Part shown: positions 54,433 through 63,830 of the stretch, one piece after another
How positions within the stretch are numbered: position 1 is the stretch's first letter
Layout of the letters: each line of letters opens with the position of its first letter
DNA from: Streptomyces mobaraensis
Lineage (GTDB): Bacteria > Actinomycetota > Actinomycetes > Streptomycetales > Streptomycetaceae
DNA: 64,000 nucleotides
Direction of reading: 5' to 3'
Assembly (NCBI RefSeq): GCF_020099395.1
Contig: NZ_CP083590.1
Location: 7,574,930 to 7,638,929 of the forward strand
Translations under genes and position numbers: made by a program
Notes under the pieces: model-generated
The model's database searches: none
The model's input: the letters and a program-made list of their open reading frames with translations, nothing else
What the model was told of the DNA's origin: nothing

Positions 54433-56317
54433 CTTCGATGCGATCGATTCGCTGCTCGCCGGCGTAGGCCCGGAAGCCGAACTCCCCTCTCCTCAGGTCC
54501 GCCAGGTGTTGCGGGAACGGGCCCGGTTGTCCAAGGCGCAGGTGGCGAGGGCGCTCGGGGTGAGTCCGTCTACGGTCGCCGCATGGGAGAGCGGCCGGGA
54601 CCCGGCCGGCGATACCCGCACCAAGTACGCGTATCTGCTGGACGGGCTGGCCGCCAAATGCGCCACCGGCACCGGCACCGCCACCGGCACCGGCACCGCC
54701 ACCGGCGCTGGCACCGGCACCGCCACTGGCACTGGCACCGGCGCTGGCACCGCCACCGGCGCTGGCACCGGCGCTGGCGCTGGCACCGGCACTGGCGCTG
54801 GCACCGGCGCTGGCACCGGCGCTGGCACTGGCACTGGCGCTGGCACCGGCACCGGCGCTGGCACCGGCGCTGGCACCGGCACTGGCGTCGGCGCTGGCAT
54901 CAGCACTGGCACGGTGCCGGTGGCCCTGTCTGGCGTCGAGCCGGCCGTGGCCCAGCCTTCTGCCGCGGCCGACGTTCCGCCGGCTTCCCCGGCGGTGTCC
55001 GAGGAAGGCGGTGAGGGTGACGAGGTGGAGGTCCTCGCGGTGCCTGAGCCGTGTGTGTTGTGCGGGTATCCGGCAGGGACCCGGGTGGCGGGTTTCGCCC
55101 AGCACCTTCACCCGGCCGACTGCCAGGCCGCTACTGCCGCGCCCGACAGGCCCACCGCGCCGCCTGCCCGGCCTGTCACAGCACCTGCCCGGCCTGTCAC
55201 AGCGCCCGCCCGGCCTGTCACCCGGCCGGTCACGGCGCTCGCCCGGTCTCAAGCCGCTTCGGTCGGGGAGCCGCCGTCGCGCGCACCGCGCCCGGCGGCG
55301 CGTCCCTCTGAGCGTTCCCAGGGCCCGTCCCGTCGCGCTTTCCAGGAGCCGTCTGCTCCGGTCGATCTGATCGGCCGGGCGGTGAAGGCCGTGCTCGTCG
55401 AGCATCACGGTGACGTGGAGGCGGCGACGGCCGTACTGGTGAAGCGGGCGATCCCGGATGCGATGCGGCTGCTGGACGAGACCCGTAAGGGCGCCCGTTA
55501 CGACATCATCGCTCACCCGTGGATCCCGGACATCCTCAAGAAGCAGTCCTCCCGTGGCGCGGACCAGATCTGGGAGGCCCGCCCGAAATGGACCCGCCAC
55601 CAGCTGCCGCCCGGGAAGCATGAGGTGACGGCGCTCGATGTCAACGGCGCCTACCTCTCCGCCCTCAAAACCCACCTGCCCCTGGGCCGGCTCGAGCACT
55701 CCGCCGGCCTCCCGCACGACCGCCGCCGCGCCGGCGTCTACCTGATCACCCCGCCCGCCTGGGAACATGAGGCGGTCCTGCCGAACCCGATCGGCCAACG
55801 CGACGAGCCGGGACCGCTGTGGGTGACCGAGCCGACCCTGCGCCTGCTGCTGCGCCTGTCGGGCCCGAAACACGCGCTGTGCGCACCGCCGGAGATCCAC
55901 GAGTCCTACACCTCCGGGGCGACCGAGAACCTGCTGGAGAAGTTCCGTATCGCTTTGAAGGACGCTCGTGACACCGCGATCGCCGAGGGCGACGAGGTCA
56001 CTGTGGAGTATGTGAAGGCGATGTACTCCAAGTTCGTCTCGACGATGGGGGAGTCGAACTATAACCGGGAGCTCTACCGTCCGGACTGGATGCACATCAT
56101 CCGCTCGCAGGCGTTCGCGAACCTGTGGCTGAAGGCGCTCAAGGCCCACGATGAGGGCCTGGCGGTCGTCCGGGCGATGGGCACCGATGAGCTCCACGTC
56201 ATCGGTGACTGGCGCAGTGTCTTCCCGGAGGGCCGTGGTGTTACCGAGGTGAAGGTCAAGGACACCTACACCGCCGGGACCGACACCAACGAGACGGAAG
56301 GGGAGGGAGAGGAGTAG
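54425..56317 (+). CDS. Telomere-associated protein (Tap)-like, atypical
   Basis: A 630-residue protein. Residues about 25-75 are an HTH ([40 protein letters not shown]), as at the N terminus of Streptomyces Tap. Residues 80-165 are almost pure Gly-Thr/Gly-Ala dipeptides, and about 245-268 a threefold APARPVT repeat: long flexible linkers. The C-terminal 260 residues hold [12 protein letters not shown], which resembles the DVN motif of Tap, [19 protein letters not shown] and [10 protein letters not shown]. Length, HTH, the C-terminal motif, a following 190-residue basic gene and closeness to the replicon end argue for a Tap relative that recruits the terminal protein to telomeres. It is divergent from the archetypal Tap, so assignment is by layout and motifs. 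GTG 54425 follows GGGGGAG. Confidence 0.65.
   Translation: MSDFDAIDSLLAGVGPEAELPSPQVRQVLRERARLSKAQVARALGVSPSTVAAWESGRDPAGDTRTKYAYLLDGLAAKCATGTGTATGTGTATGAGTGTATGTGTGAGTATGAGTGAGAGTGTGAGTGAGTGAGTGTGAGTGTGAGTGAGTGTGVGAGISTGTVPVALSGVEPAVAQPSAAADVPPASPAVSEEGGEGDEVEVLAVPEPCVLCGYPAGTRVAGFAQHLHPADCQAATAAPDRPTAPPARPVTAPARPVTAPARPVTRPVTALARSQAASVGEPPSRAPRPAARPSERSQGPSRRAFQEPSAPVDLIGRAVKAVLVEHHGDVEAATAVLVKRAIPDAMRLLDETRKGARYDIIAHPWIPDILKKQSSRGADQIWEARPKWTRHQLPPGKHEVTALDVNGAYLSALKTHLPLGRLEHSAGLPHDRRRAGVYLITPPAWEHEAVLPNPIGQRDEPGPLWVTEPTLRLLLRLSGPKHALCAPPEIHESYTSGATENLLEKFRIALKDARDTAIAEGDEVTVEYVKAMYSKFVSTMGESNYNRELYRPDWMHIIRSQAFANLWLKALKAHDEGLAVVRAMGTDELHVIGDWRSVFPEGRGVTEVKVKDTYTAGTDTNETEGEGEE
54664..54918 (+). 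repeat. Hexanucleotide tandem array inside the Tap-like gene
   Basis: About 42 copies of a 6-bp unit of the types GGCACC, GGCACT, GGCGCT and GCCACC, all in frame and coding for Gly-Thr, Gly-Ala or Ala-Thr. It is unstable sequence and likely length-variable between isolates without breaking the frame. Confidence 0.95.
55163..55225 (+). repeat. 21-bp triplicate inside the Tap-like gene
   Basis: Three direct copies beginning at 55163, 55184 and 55205, exactly 21 bp apart, each containing CCCGGCCTGTCAC and encoding PARPVTA. They extend the disordered linker between the HTH and the C-terminal domain. Confidence 0.9.
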
Positions 56318-56889
56318 TGCCGCAGAAGAACCTCGACTTCGGGAAGTTCGGTGCCCGGGGCATCAAGGGCAGCGACGCCGTCGCCCGCACACTCGACGAA
56401 CTCGCGGGCGGTATCGCCACCCCGGTGACCGCCCGGCGCGGCTGGACAGCACGCCTGCACTACCTGACGAAGTCGGGCAAGAGCCGCCAGGCCGCGCGCG
56501 AGGCCGGGCTGACGGTCACCGACCGGACGCTGAAGGCGTGGCTGGAGGGCAAGCGCCAGCCGTCGAAGGCGAACCTGGAACGCATCGATGCCGCCTACCG
56601 GGCGGTGCGCCGGCGCAACGTCGCCCGGCACCTCCTCAGGCGCCTGAACCGTGAGGGACGCGGGACCCGGGTGGAGATCCACCCCCTGAACCAGTCCCAG
56701 GTCCCGCGCCCGCTGCAGCGCGTGGTGGAATACCGCACCCTGAACGTGCGCCGCTGGGACCGCATCATCGGCGCCTGGGCGGCCGGCGACCACCAGGGCC
56801 TCGATGCCGCCTGGGACGACACGATCGTCGACCTGGGCTCCCAATGGGGGCAGTACGAATACGTCACCAACGTCGGCTTCGCCGCGTAG
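56317..56889 (+). CDS. Candidate telomere terminal protein (Tpg-like), atypical
   Basis: A 190-residue basic protein, the same size class as Streptomyces Tpg (about 185). It has an N-terminal HTH-like part: ARRGWTARLHYLTKSGKSRQ, AAREAGLTVTDRTLKAWLEG, KRQPSKANLERIDAAYRAVR. The rest is alpha-beta with TRVEIHPLNQSQVPRPLQRV and GLDAAWDDTIVDLGSQWGQY. Its GTG shares a base with the TAG of the Tap-like gene and follows GGGGAGGGAGAGGAG. The tap-tpg gene order, coupling and size support a terminal protein that caps 5' ends and primes end-patching. It is not the archetypal Tpg sequence, so the assignment is inference. Confidence 0.6.
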   Translation: MPQKNLDFGKFGARGIKGSDAVARTLDELAGGIATPVTARRGWTARLHYLTKSGKSRQAAREAGLTVTDRTLKAWLEGKRQPSKANLERIDAAYRAVRRRNVARHLLRRLNREGRGTRVEIHPLNQSQVPRPLQRVVEYRTLNVRRWDRIIGAWAAGDHQGLDAAWDDTIVDLGSQWGQYEYVTNVGFAA

Positions 56890-56914
56890 AAGAGCCCGAG
56901 GACGGGCCCGGACC

Positions 56915-56936
56915 CGCAAGGGCCGGGGCCCTTGCG
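56915..56936. terminator. Hairpin terminator of the tap/tpg-like operon
   Basis: CGCAAGGGCC and GGCCCTTGCG form a perfect 10-bp stem around a 2-bp loop, 26 bp after the stop of the Tpg-like gene. It probably also serves the convergent relic on the other strand. Confidence 0.65.
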
Positions 56937-56984
56937 TACTCCCAGCCGCTCTCTACCGCCGGCTCCCGCTGGATACGGTCCCGG

Positions 56985-57720
56985 CCCCAGCGCATGCCGA
57001 GTGCGTCCGGGTCCGCGCGGCGCTGCCCGGTGAGCTTGCCGGCCCGCTTCCTGACGTTGTCGAGCACCATGCCGAGCTTCACCGCCTGGGGCTCCTCAGC
57101 GCCGCCCTGAGGGCCGTCGTCCCGCCTTTCAGCTCCAGGTACTCGATGTGCTTCCTGGGAACGCTGAGGGGCCTTCGCGTGCACGGTACTGGCGTGCCGC
57201 CCCGACACTGAGAGCCCACGTGTCTCCTGCGTGCGCTTCACGGACCGCTCGTACCTCCCGGCCGGGGTGAGGTTGATGGGGATCAGCGAATTTCCCCGGG
57301 GCTACTCGGGTTCCCCACTTGGTTCAGCGGTCAACTGGCTACCGGGGCCGCCCGGTCGATGAGTGTGCGGGCCGTGCCGACCGGTCAAGGGCGCCTACGG
57401 CGTCGCTACGCGATGAGCTGCGCTCACCCTGGACAGTTCGGCTCGGCCCTGGTGCTGGCTGGCTATCGGGCGGCCCCTCCACTGTGGCGTCCGGCTGCAG
57501 GTCGGCCGACGCGGGTGGGGAACCACAGCGAGCAGGTCTGTCCCATACCCCGAGCAGGGGGTGGGGAAATTCAACGAGCCCTATCAAGGCCGAGGACGTT
57601 TCCCAGCATCCACTGCCGGACGGGCGTGAGAGTGTCCCCGCCACGGCGACACGCCCCATCCCAGCACGACACACCCCATCCCAGCGGCCGAGGTCTTCGC
57701 CCTGCATGACCACCTCGCCC
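56985..57720 (-). pseudogene. Duplicate relic of a helicase C terminus
   Basis: Leftward pieces in different frames match the tail of the helicase at 60984-63478: VVPAAEVGEVVMQGEDLGRW near 57,700, LTPVRQWMLGNVLGLDRAR near 57,580, MKRTQ at 57,241 and KLGMVLDNVRKRAGKLTGQR near 57,070, ending ALGMRW. Between the second and third piece lies about 330 bp of unrelated sequence. Only the last 150 or so residues are represented. It is a second, more decayed copy of the subtelomeric helicase end, lying just after the Tpg-like gene. Confidence 0.65.
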
Positions 57721-57859
57721 ACCTCCGCCGCCGGTACCACTCCGCCGTTGTGGATGTGGGCCTGGCACCTCGATGCCGTCACCGCCGGCCTCAGCGTCCC
57801 GCTGAACTCCGGTGCTGCCGAAGGCGACATCACGAAAATCAAGCTCCTCAAGCGTCGGC

Positions 57860-58280
57860 ACTACGGCCAGGGCCGGCTTCGACCTACTCCGAAGACGCAT
57901 CCTTCTCGCACACTGACCGGCCGCTTCACCGAAGGCGCCGAAGGGCCGGCCCACGATCCACAGCCGGTCCGCGGCATCCGTGGGCGGGGCGGCCGGCTCC
58001 AGGGCCGGCAGGGGCCGCAGCCGCCGGATGACCCGGCCCACGGTCGCCGGCGAGATCTCGAACAGCGGCGCGACTGTCGCATCGTGAGGTCCGTGCGGTA
58101 GGAGACGACTACCAGCAGGACCCCGGCCCGCCACCAGCAGGACCCCGGCCCGCCATCGGCAGCCCCCCCCGGGCCGACCGCCGCCGCGACCGTTGCCACC
58201 CCGCTCCCACACCACCCGCAACAGACCCTCGAACTGCCGCCTCCGCAGCCCGGTGAACGTCTCCACCCACAACGACTGAG
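57860..58280 (-). pseudogene. IS5-type transposase N-terminal remnant
   Basis: Leftward, FTGLRRRQFEGLLRVVWERG near 58,260 and ATVAPLFEISPATVGRVIRR near 58,080, then LRPLPALEPAAPPTDAADRL, correspond to the N-terminal HTH part of an IS5/DDE_4-type transposase, ending at DRLWIV where the catalytic DGT motif should begin. The middle is disrupted by a short direct repeat (GACCCCGGCCCGCCA, several copies near 58,115-58,155). No catalytic residues remain. Confidence 0.55.
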
Positions 58281-58602
58281 CCCTCAACACCCCGCCCGTA
58301 CCCAGAAGATGCCCTGAACACAACCTTCCGCAATACCTTTGGGATACGGGCCCCCAACGAGTCGCAGTGACCGCACTGAACTCCACAACCCCAAAAGTCA
58401 CTTCTCGGCCCTGAGACACGTCGGGAATCAAACAGACTTCGCCGACGAAAACGACCTCATGGCCCCCTCGCTCCGCCGCCCCCGCACCCAGCCGCGGTGC
58501 CGCCGACGACCACGCCCCCCGCTCGGCCCGGCCATGCCGGCACTTCGTATGATCACAGCACGGGGAGCCGAAAAGCCGACCACCTTCGGAGGACGAACGA
58601 CC

Positions 58603-59418
58603 ATGCCCGAACAGCGTGTTGTTCTGGTGACGGGCGGGGGAACGGGAATCGGGGCCGCCACCGCCCGGCTGCTGCGCACCGCCGGGCATCAGGTCGTGAT
58701 CTCCGGGCGGCGGCCCGAGCCGCTGCACCGGGTGGCCGAGGAGACCGGAGCGCTGGCACACCCTTCCGACACCGCCGACCCCGAGGCCGTGCGCGAGCTC
58801 GTCGAGAAGACGGTGACGGCCTACGGGAGGCTCGACGGTGTGGTGCTCAACGCCGGAGTCGGGCGGCCCGGCGCGGTCGGCGACATCGCGGTCGAGGACT
58901 GGGAAGAGCTGATACGGACCAACCTCACCGGTCCTTTCCTGCTGTTGCGTGCCGCGCTGCCGCATCTGCTGGCGGCCCGCGGGGCGGTGGTCGCGGTCGC
59001 CTCGGTCGCCGCGCTCCGCAACAGCGTCGGCAACGCCGGCTACGCGACGTCCAAGGCGGGTCTGCTCCACCTCTGCCGCTCCCTCGCCGTCGACTACGGG
59101 CCGCAGGGGCTGCGGGCCAACGCGGTGTGCCCGGGCTGGGTGCGCACGGAGATGGCCGACCGGCGGATGGCGCGGTTCGCGGCGGAGGCGGGGCTGGCGG
59201 GCGGCGCCGAGGCGGGGTACGAGGAGGCGACCCGGCTGTCTCCCGCCGGGCGGCCGGGTGAGCCGGAGGAGGTCGCCGAGGCGATCGCCTGGCTGCTGTC
59301 GCCCGCCGCGTCCTACGTCAACGGGGCCGTCCTGACCGTCGACGGCGGGGTGACCACCACCAGCGTCAGCGGTGTCGCCTTCGACTACCGGGTCGAGGCG
59401 CGCACCCCGCCCCTGTAA
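58603..59418 (+). CDS. Short-chain dehydrogenase/reductase
   Basis: A 271-residue classical SDR, intact among relics. TGGGTGIG near residue 10 binds the cofactor; VLNAGVG replaces NNAG; VVAVASVAAL holds the likely Ser; YATSK the Tyr and Lys; and SYVNGAVLTVDGGVTTTSVS is the family end, followed by about 20 extra residues. ATG 58603 follows CGGAGGACGAACG; the open frame upstream is noise. Substrate unknown. It is the third SDR in the window and the only one without a neighbouring regulator gene. Confidence 0.9.
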   Translation: MPEQRVVLVTGGGTGIGAATARLLRTAGHQVVISGRRPEPLHRVAEETGALAHPSDTADPEAVRELVEKTVTAYGRLDGVVLNAGVGRPGAVGDIAVEDWEELIRTNLTGPFLLLRAALPHLLAARGAVVAVASVAALRNSVGNAGYATSKAGLLHLCRSLAVDYGPQGLRANAVCPGWVRTEMADRRMARFAAEAGLAGGAEAGYEEATRLSPAGRPGEPEEVAEAIAWLLSPAASYVNGAVLTVDGGVTTTSVSGVAFDYRVEARTPPL

Positions 59419-59483
59419 CAGCCTCCGCACAGGCCCGCTCCACTGCCCCTCCCGGCTGCCCTCAGAGTGCGGCCGACCGATCT

Positions 59484-59760
59484 CTACCCCCCCGGACGTG
59501 CGGCAGCCACCAGTGCCGCTGCCAGACTGCCAGCGGAACTGTCCCTAACAGCCCCCACTTGCGGCACCGCATCCGGCGCCCGCGCGCCCACCACCGCAAA
59601 GCCCGCATCGACGAACAACCACCCCAGCGGCAACGACGCGTCCGTGCCGTCCTCACCCAGCACAAGCACCCGCTGCCCTTACAGGCCGACCACCTGAAAC
59701 GCCTTCTCCTGCCAGACCACGTGGCCGCCGACCTCCACCACCGGCCGCCGCCCGCGAACG
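59484..59760 (-). pseudogene. Fragment with transposase-like N-terminal fold, in-frame TAA
   Basis: Leftward, VEVGGHVVWQEKAFQVVGL, then TAA at 59679-59681, then in the same frame GQRVLVLGEDGTDASLPLGW and LFVDAGFAVVGARAPDAVPQ. The beta-barrel-like pattern resembles the N-terminal region of Mu/TnsB-like transposases of actinobacteria, but the match is by general pattern only. Whatever it was, the stop codon and lack of a downstream catalytic domain mark it as a relic. Confidence 0.35.
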
Positions 59761-59959
59761 CGTCCAGCGCGGCGAACAGCTCTACCCCACCCAGCACCAG
59801 AAGGCCACCGACGCCCCTCACCCCGGCAGCCGCACCCCCTTGTGGAAGGAGTCCGGCAAAGAACGTCAAGCCCCAGTTCCTCCCCGACCCAGCCCGCGAG
59901 CCGGCTCGACCTGACCCTGGCCACCGAAGAACACGCCGCCCGCACCCTCTTCCCCCAGA

Positions 59960-60193
59960 TCACCCCCAGGGGCCGAACCCGCCCTCCCCGACGAGAACCG
60001 AGGAGCGCAGGACACCGACTCCTTCACCGCCGGCCCCGAAGACCGCTACCCCGACATCTTCGCCCTCCTCCCGACCGACCTGCCCGACACCAAGCCCCCG
60101 CTCGAACTCCTCGGCGAGCTTCCCCGCCATGCGATGGCGCTCGGGTACAACGTGAAGGCCAACACCGACCTCCTCCAGCAGACCGCCGCCTGA
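59960..60193 (+). pseudogene. C-terminal fragment of an unrecognised gene
   Basis: A frame without a start codon but with clear coding character reads ALPDENRGAQDTDSFTAG, DRYPDIFALLPTDLPDTKPP, then LELLGELPRHAMALGYNVKA and NTDLLQQTAA before TGA 60191-60193. It appears to be the last 75 codons of a lost gene. I do not recognise the family. Confidence 0.4.
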
Positions 60194-60300
60194 CCAGATC
60201 GAAGACCGGACGCCCCTACGGAGCGCCCACCTTGCTGACGGCTCCCGCTCCAACACCGCTGGCTACGCGGCCGCGGCCCATTTCCGACCCCGCCGCCATC

Positions 60301-60630
60301 ATGAAGCCCATGGACGACTCCCATGGCCTTCCCGTCCCCTGCGACAGGCAGGTCCCCGCCTGGACACTCCTCCTCGACCAGCTCCACCGCGACCTGCTCG
60401 CCCTCGCCCCCGACTACCGCATCGAGCCCTTCGACACGAAGATCGACAGCCTGCGGATCACCGTCGCCGACCGCTTCCAGGACAGCGAGATCGACGGGAA
60501 GTCCGCCGACCGGGCCACCCCCCTGACCGACGCCGCCGAGACCGCCTCGAAGACCACCTGCGACGAGCGCGCGCCCCAGACCGCATCCGTACCACGGAGA
60601 AGCGCCAACGGCCGTCCGGAACCAGAGTGA
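60301..60630 (+). CDS. Conserved hypothetical, C terminus possibly altered
   Basis: A 109-residue protein: VPAWTLLLDQLHRDLLALAP, DYRIEPFDTKIDSLRITVAD, RFQDSEIDGKSADRATPLTD. This is the core of a small Streptomyces protein family I know only as hypothetical, in which a Cys-containing zinc-like C-terminal part follows AAETASKTTCD. Here the sequence after TTCDE turns Arg/Pro-rich and stops, suggesting a frameshift or truncation at the 3' end. ATG 60301 is the likely start. Confidence 0.5.
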   Translation: MKPMDDSHGLPVPCDRQVPAWTLLLDQLHRDLLALAPDYRIEPFDTKIDSLRITVADRFQDSEIDGKSADRATPLTDAAETASKTTCDERAPQTASVPRRSANGRPEPE

Positions 60631-60650
60631 CCCTCGGTCAGAGTGATGCG

Positions 60651-60935
60651 TCAGCCGCAGCAGACGCACAACAGGTAGGCGTTATTGCTGGCCAGGGCAG
60701 GGGTTTCGAGGCTGGCGACCCCGTTGACCATGGTGAATTCACTCCAGGCGAAACCACCGAAGGTGGCCCAATACAACTCATGGCCGCCGCTGACGCGCAT
60801 CACGCAGTACAGCGTGCCGTTGTACGGGGCGAGTGCGGGGGCCACGGGGATGTAACCGGAGGGGAGCTGCTGGAAGCTGCTCCAGCGGCTGCCGTCACCG
60901 CGTACGACACAGAACAGCTTGCCGTCGTAGGAGGC
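60651..60935 (-). pseudogene. C-terminal fragment of a repeat (beta-propeller/lectin-like) protein
   Basis: Leftward, SYDGKLFCVVRGDGSRWSSF, LPSGYIPVAPALAPYNGTLY, CVMRVSGGHELYWATFGGFA, then VNGVASLETPALASNNAYLL and CVCCG before the stop. Two repeats share the pattern APALA-YNGxLYCVxR, typical of bacterial sugar-binding propellers. The 5' part is lost where the helicase tail begins near 60,950. The Cys-rich end is unusual. Confidence 0.5.
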
Positions 60936-60983
60936 CCTCCGCCGGCCATCAGCAAGCTCGGCTCCACATACTCACCCACCCCA

Positions 60984-63478
60984 TCACCAGCGCATTCCGA
61001 GTTGGTTGAGGTCGGTGCGGCGTTGTGCGGTGAGTTTGCCGGCCCGTTTCCTGATGTTGTCGAGGACCATGCCGAGCTTGATGGCCACAGGCCCCCCAGT
61101 GCCGCCCTGCCGGCCCGCGGCCCGCCTTCTGATTCCAGGTGTTCGACGTGCTTCCGAGGTACGTTGAGGTGGCCTTCGCGGGCGTGGAACTGCTGTGCAG
61201 CACGGAGGTTGAGCGCCCACCTGTCGCTCTGTGTGCGTTTCACAGGCGTTCCTCTTTCCTCGGCGGCGTGAGACCAAGAACGTTCTCAAGCAGCCACTGC
61301 TGGACCGGCAGCAGGTCATCCCAGCCAAGGCGACAGCCGGCCGCCCAGCGTCCAGGTCTTCGCCCTGCACGATCACCTCACCTACCACCGTCGGCACCGC
61401 CCCGCCGTCTCGACATGGGCCTGGGCGAGACGGAAGCAGCGCTGCCACCCACATCCCACGCGGGCACCAGCCGGGTCGATCTCCTCCAACGCCTCACGCC
61501 GCGCCTCGGTGAGTGCCTTGACGCTGGATTCGACGGGAAGACCGGCCCCGCGGCGCTCGGCGATGGTGTCCGCGAGCCGGGCCGCAGTCCGCTGATTCTT
61601 CGCCCAGGTCCCCACCGGGTACCCATCCCAGACAGCGGTTGCCGGCGGCAGGAAATGCCCGTGCACAGCGCCCACCCTCGGGCGGCCGCGAGTCCTTCCT
61701 CGAACGCGACGTCCCGGTGGGACCAGACCATCCCGAACCCGTCCAGCTCGGCGACCCGGTCCGCAGCCAGGCGCCCGGCTTGTTGAAACGCCGCTGGTCC
61801 GCCAGCCACGTCCCCAGCGGAAACCCCGCCGGCACCCAGTCGTCCGGGGTGACGAACCCGTACGGCACCCGCAACCGCCGGCACCGGACTCCTTCACATA
61901 CCGCACGCAGGCTTCGATCCCGCGCCGCCAGAAGGCGTTCTCGGCTCAAGCACCCGCAACTTCACAAACGCGCCAGCAGCGCCGGATCCCGCGGCGTGCT
62001 GAACTTCAGCAGCTCCCGCGCGAGCACACTCGGCCCCCGCCCGCCCTCCCACCGCTCTGACCACCTGCGCCAGCCGGCCTCCTCTCAGGCTCGTAACTGC
62101 CGCTGCGCACACGGGGGTCGGCGAGCGCTTCGATGGTGTCGGTGTCGTGGGCGCGGAGAGCCTCGAGAATCTTCGCCAGGGTGCCGTAGCGGAGAGGTCA
62201 GCATGTCGTCCGGAATCTCACCGGTGCAAGGAATACCGGAACGATCAGTGACGCGATCTTCCCCTCCCCAGGCCTCATCCGAGTGCGCGACCGACCATTT
62301 GCACGATATCGATCATCGACCGCGCATCACAAAAGGCGACCGAATCACAATTCGCTGTATCCACGCCTTCGCCCAGTACCTTCACAGAGCTGAGCACACG
62401 CAGCACGGCCGCCGTAGCCCAGGCCCTCACCCGCGTCCGGCCCTCGATGACGTCGGACGCGAACTCCTCCAGCACGACCCTACCGGTGGCCGGGGGGTGC
62501 TCGCCGCACAGCAGCCGGCCCATACGCGCTCCGGCGCCGGGAACCGGCGCGGATCGTCCTCCCACAGCGCTCAGCGGCACCGACGACGCCGGCGGCCATG
62601 GCCTCGGCCTCGCTGACCTTGCCGTGGAAGGCCAGCATCCTCCGCAGCCCCTCCTGCGCCGCCGCGGTCAGGACCCCAGCCTGCAGCGCCGCCAGCCGCA
62701 CCCCGCGCACCGCATCCGCCCCAGGGCCGGCAACCTGGTGCGCCTCGTGAGCTCAGGGTCGGTGATATCGACGCACACGACCTGGTAAGGGGCGACGAGT
62801 CCGCGGCTGATGGCCTCAGACAAGGTGAGCTTGAAGGCCACGGGCCCGAACACGGGGAGCCGGGTCCATGCTCGCGATCAGGCGCGGCTCCTCGCCACGA
62901 CCGCTCCCGGCTGCTTCCAGACACGGGGCCGTGGCGGTCATGTAGAGACGGCGGCTACGGGGATCTTGGTCTGGTCATGTACGGCTGCCCAGGGCTTGCC
63001 TGCATCCCCGCTGGTCCGGTGGGCCTCGTCCACGACCATCAGGTCCCACACCCCCAGCCCTGAGCATGTGCGCGCTGGAGGATGCCGAGGCCGACGGCGG
63101 CGTAGGTGGCGAACACCGTCACCCGCTCCAGCCCCGCACCCACCCCACCAACTCGGCCGGATCCGTCGTACAAGGCATGCCGCCGGAGTCGCCGGCCCGT
63201 AGCGAGCAGACCCGATCACGCCCCCGCACGGCCATCCTCCCGCCATACGGCCGCGGTCTGTGTCAGAAGATCAAGAGTCGGCACCAGAACCAGCACTCGC
63301 CGCGCCCCCAGCTTCCGGGTGGCCTCGGCGGCGATCAGAGTCTTGCCCGAGCCTGTCGCGGCGATGACCTGGGTCCGCAGTCCCCGGCCGGCATGTGCCC
63401 ACTGGCGGGTGTCCGTAGGGCGCGGAGGATGGCGTCGACGGCTTCCACCTGATGCGGGAACAGTTCTTTCCCCAGCAT
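60984..63478 (-). pseudogene. Subtelomeric helicase with helicase-associated repeats, multiply frameshifted
   Basis: Leftward from MLGKELFPHQVEAVDAIL at 63478, pieces in alternating frames give a full superfamily 2 helicase of 800 or so residues. Walker A is VIAATGSGKTLIAAEA; the DEAH box VVDEAHRTSGDAGKPW; then RGLVAPYQVVCVDITDPELT, VLGEGVDTANCDSVAFCDA and motif VI IVQMVGRALG. Helicase-associated repeats follow (VPAGFPLGTWLADQR, WDGYPVGTWAKNQRTA, EALEEIDPAG, GEVIVQGED, KRTQSDRWALNLRAAQQFHA, KLGMVLDNIRKRAGKLTAQR), ending LNQLGMRW. I count at least eight frame changes. Similar helicases sit beside telomeres of Streptomyces chromosomes and plasmids, where some affect conjugal transfer (ttrA-like). 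As sequenced it is not functional. Confidence 0.8.
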
Positions 63479-63498
63479 ACCAATTCCCTTCGCCATTC

Positions 63499-63830
63499 CC
63501 GCCGAAGCCTTTCGGATCCACTGGAATCCAATTGCGCCAGAAACACAGGAGTTGAATACCAAGGTAACAAATTCAGCTTTTCAAGAACATGTTTCCGTCC
63601 GAGTCAGGATGCCCTGCCGGTCACCCGAATCCGCAGCGGGGACCGCTCCTCTCTCCATAAGATAGCGGCCAGACAGAATGACGCACCACGCCTTTCCGAA
63701 GCACCCCGGCGCGCCATCACCTGCCCAAGAAACCGCCATGACGAAAGACAGCACACCGCTCCACCCAACCCATGACCCAACAACCCCCTTGACGCTCCGT
63801 CACCCCGACACCCCACCCCTAGCCAGCCCA
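63499..63830. other. AT-richer region between helicase relic and terminal palindromes
   Basis: 332 bp with no supported gene. 63,480-63,600 is clearly less GC-rich than the rest of the window and probably held the helicase promoter. A short inverted repeat TGACG-CTC-CGTCA lies at 63789-63801. Confidence 0.4.

Noticed and set aside
54386..56197. A 603-codon leftward frame opposite the Tap-like gene
   Set aside because: It mirrors the in-frame repeat and the conserved C-terminal domain of the + strand gene, which has ribosome-binding sites, coupled neighbours and recognisable motifs.
57571..59430. A 619-codon leftward open frame across the SDR gene and flanks
   Set aside because: It is antisense to the well-supported SDR at 58603-59418 and is Arg/Gly-rich in the SDR part. 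Only its transposase- and helicase-like portions at the left are taken, as relics.
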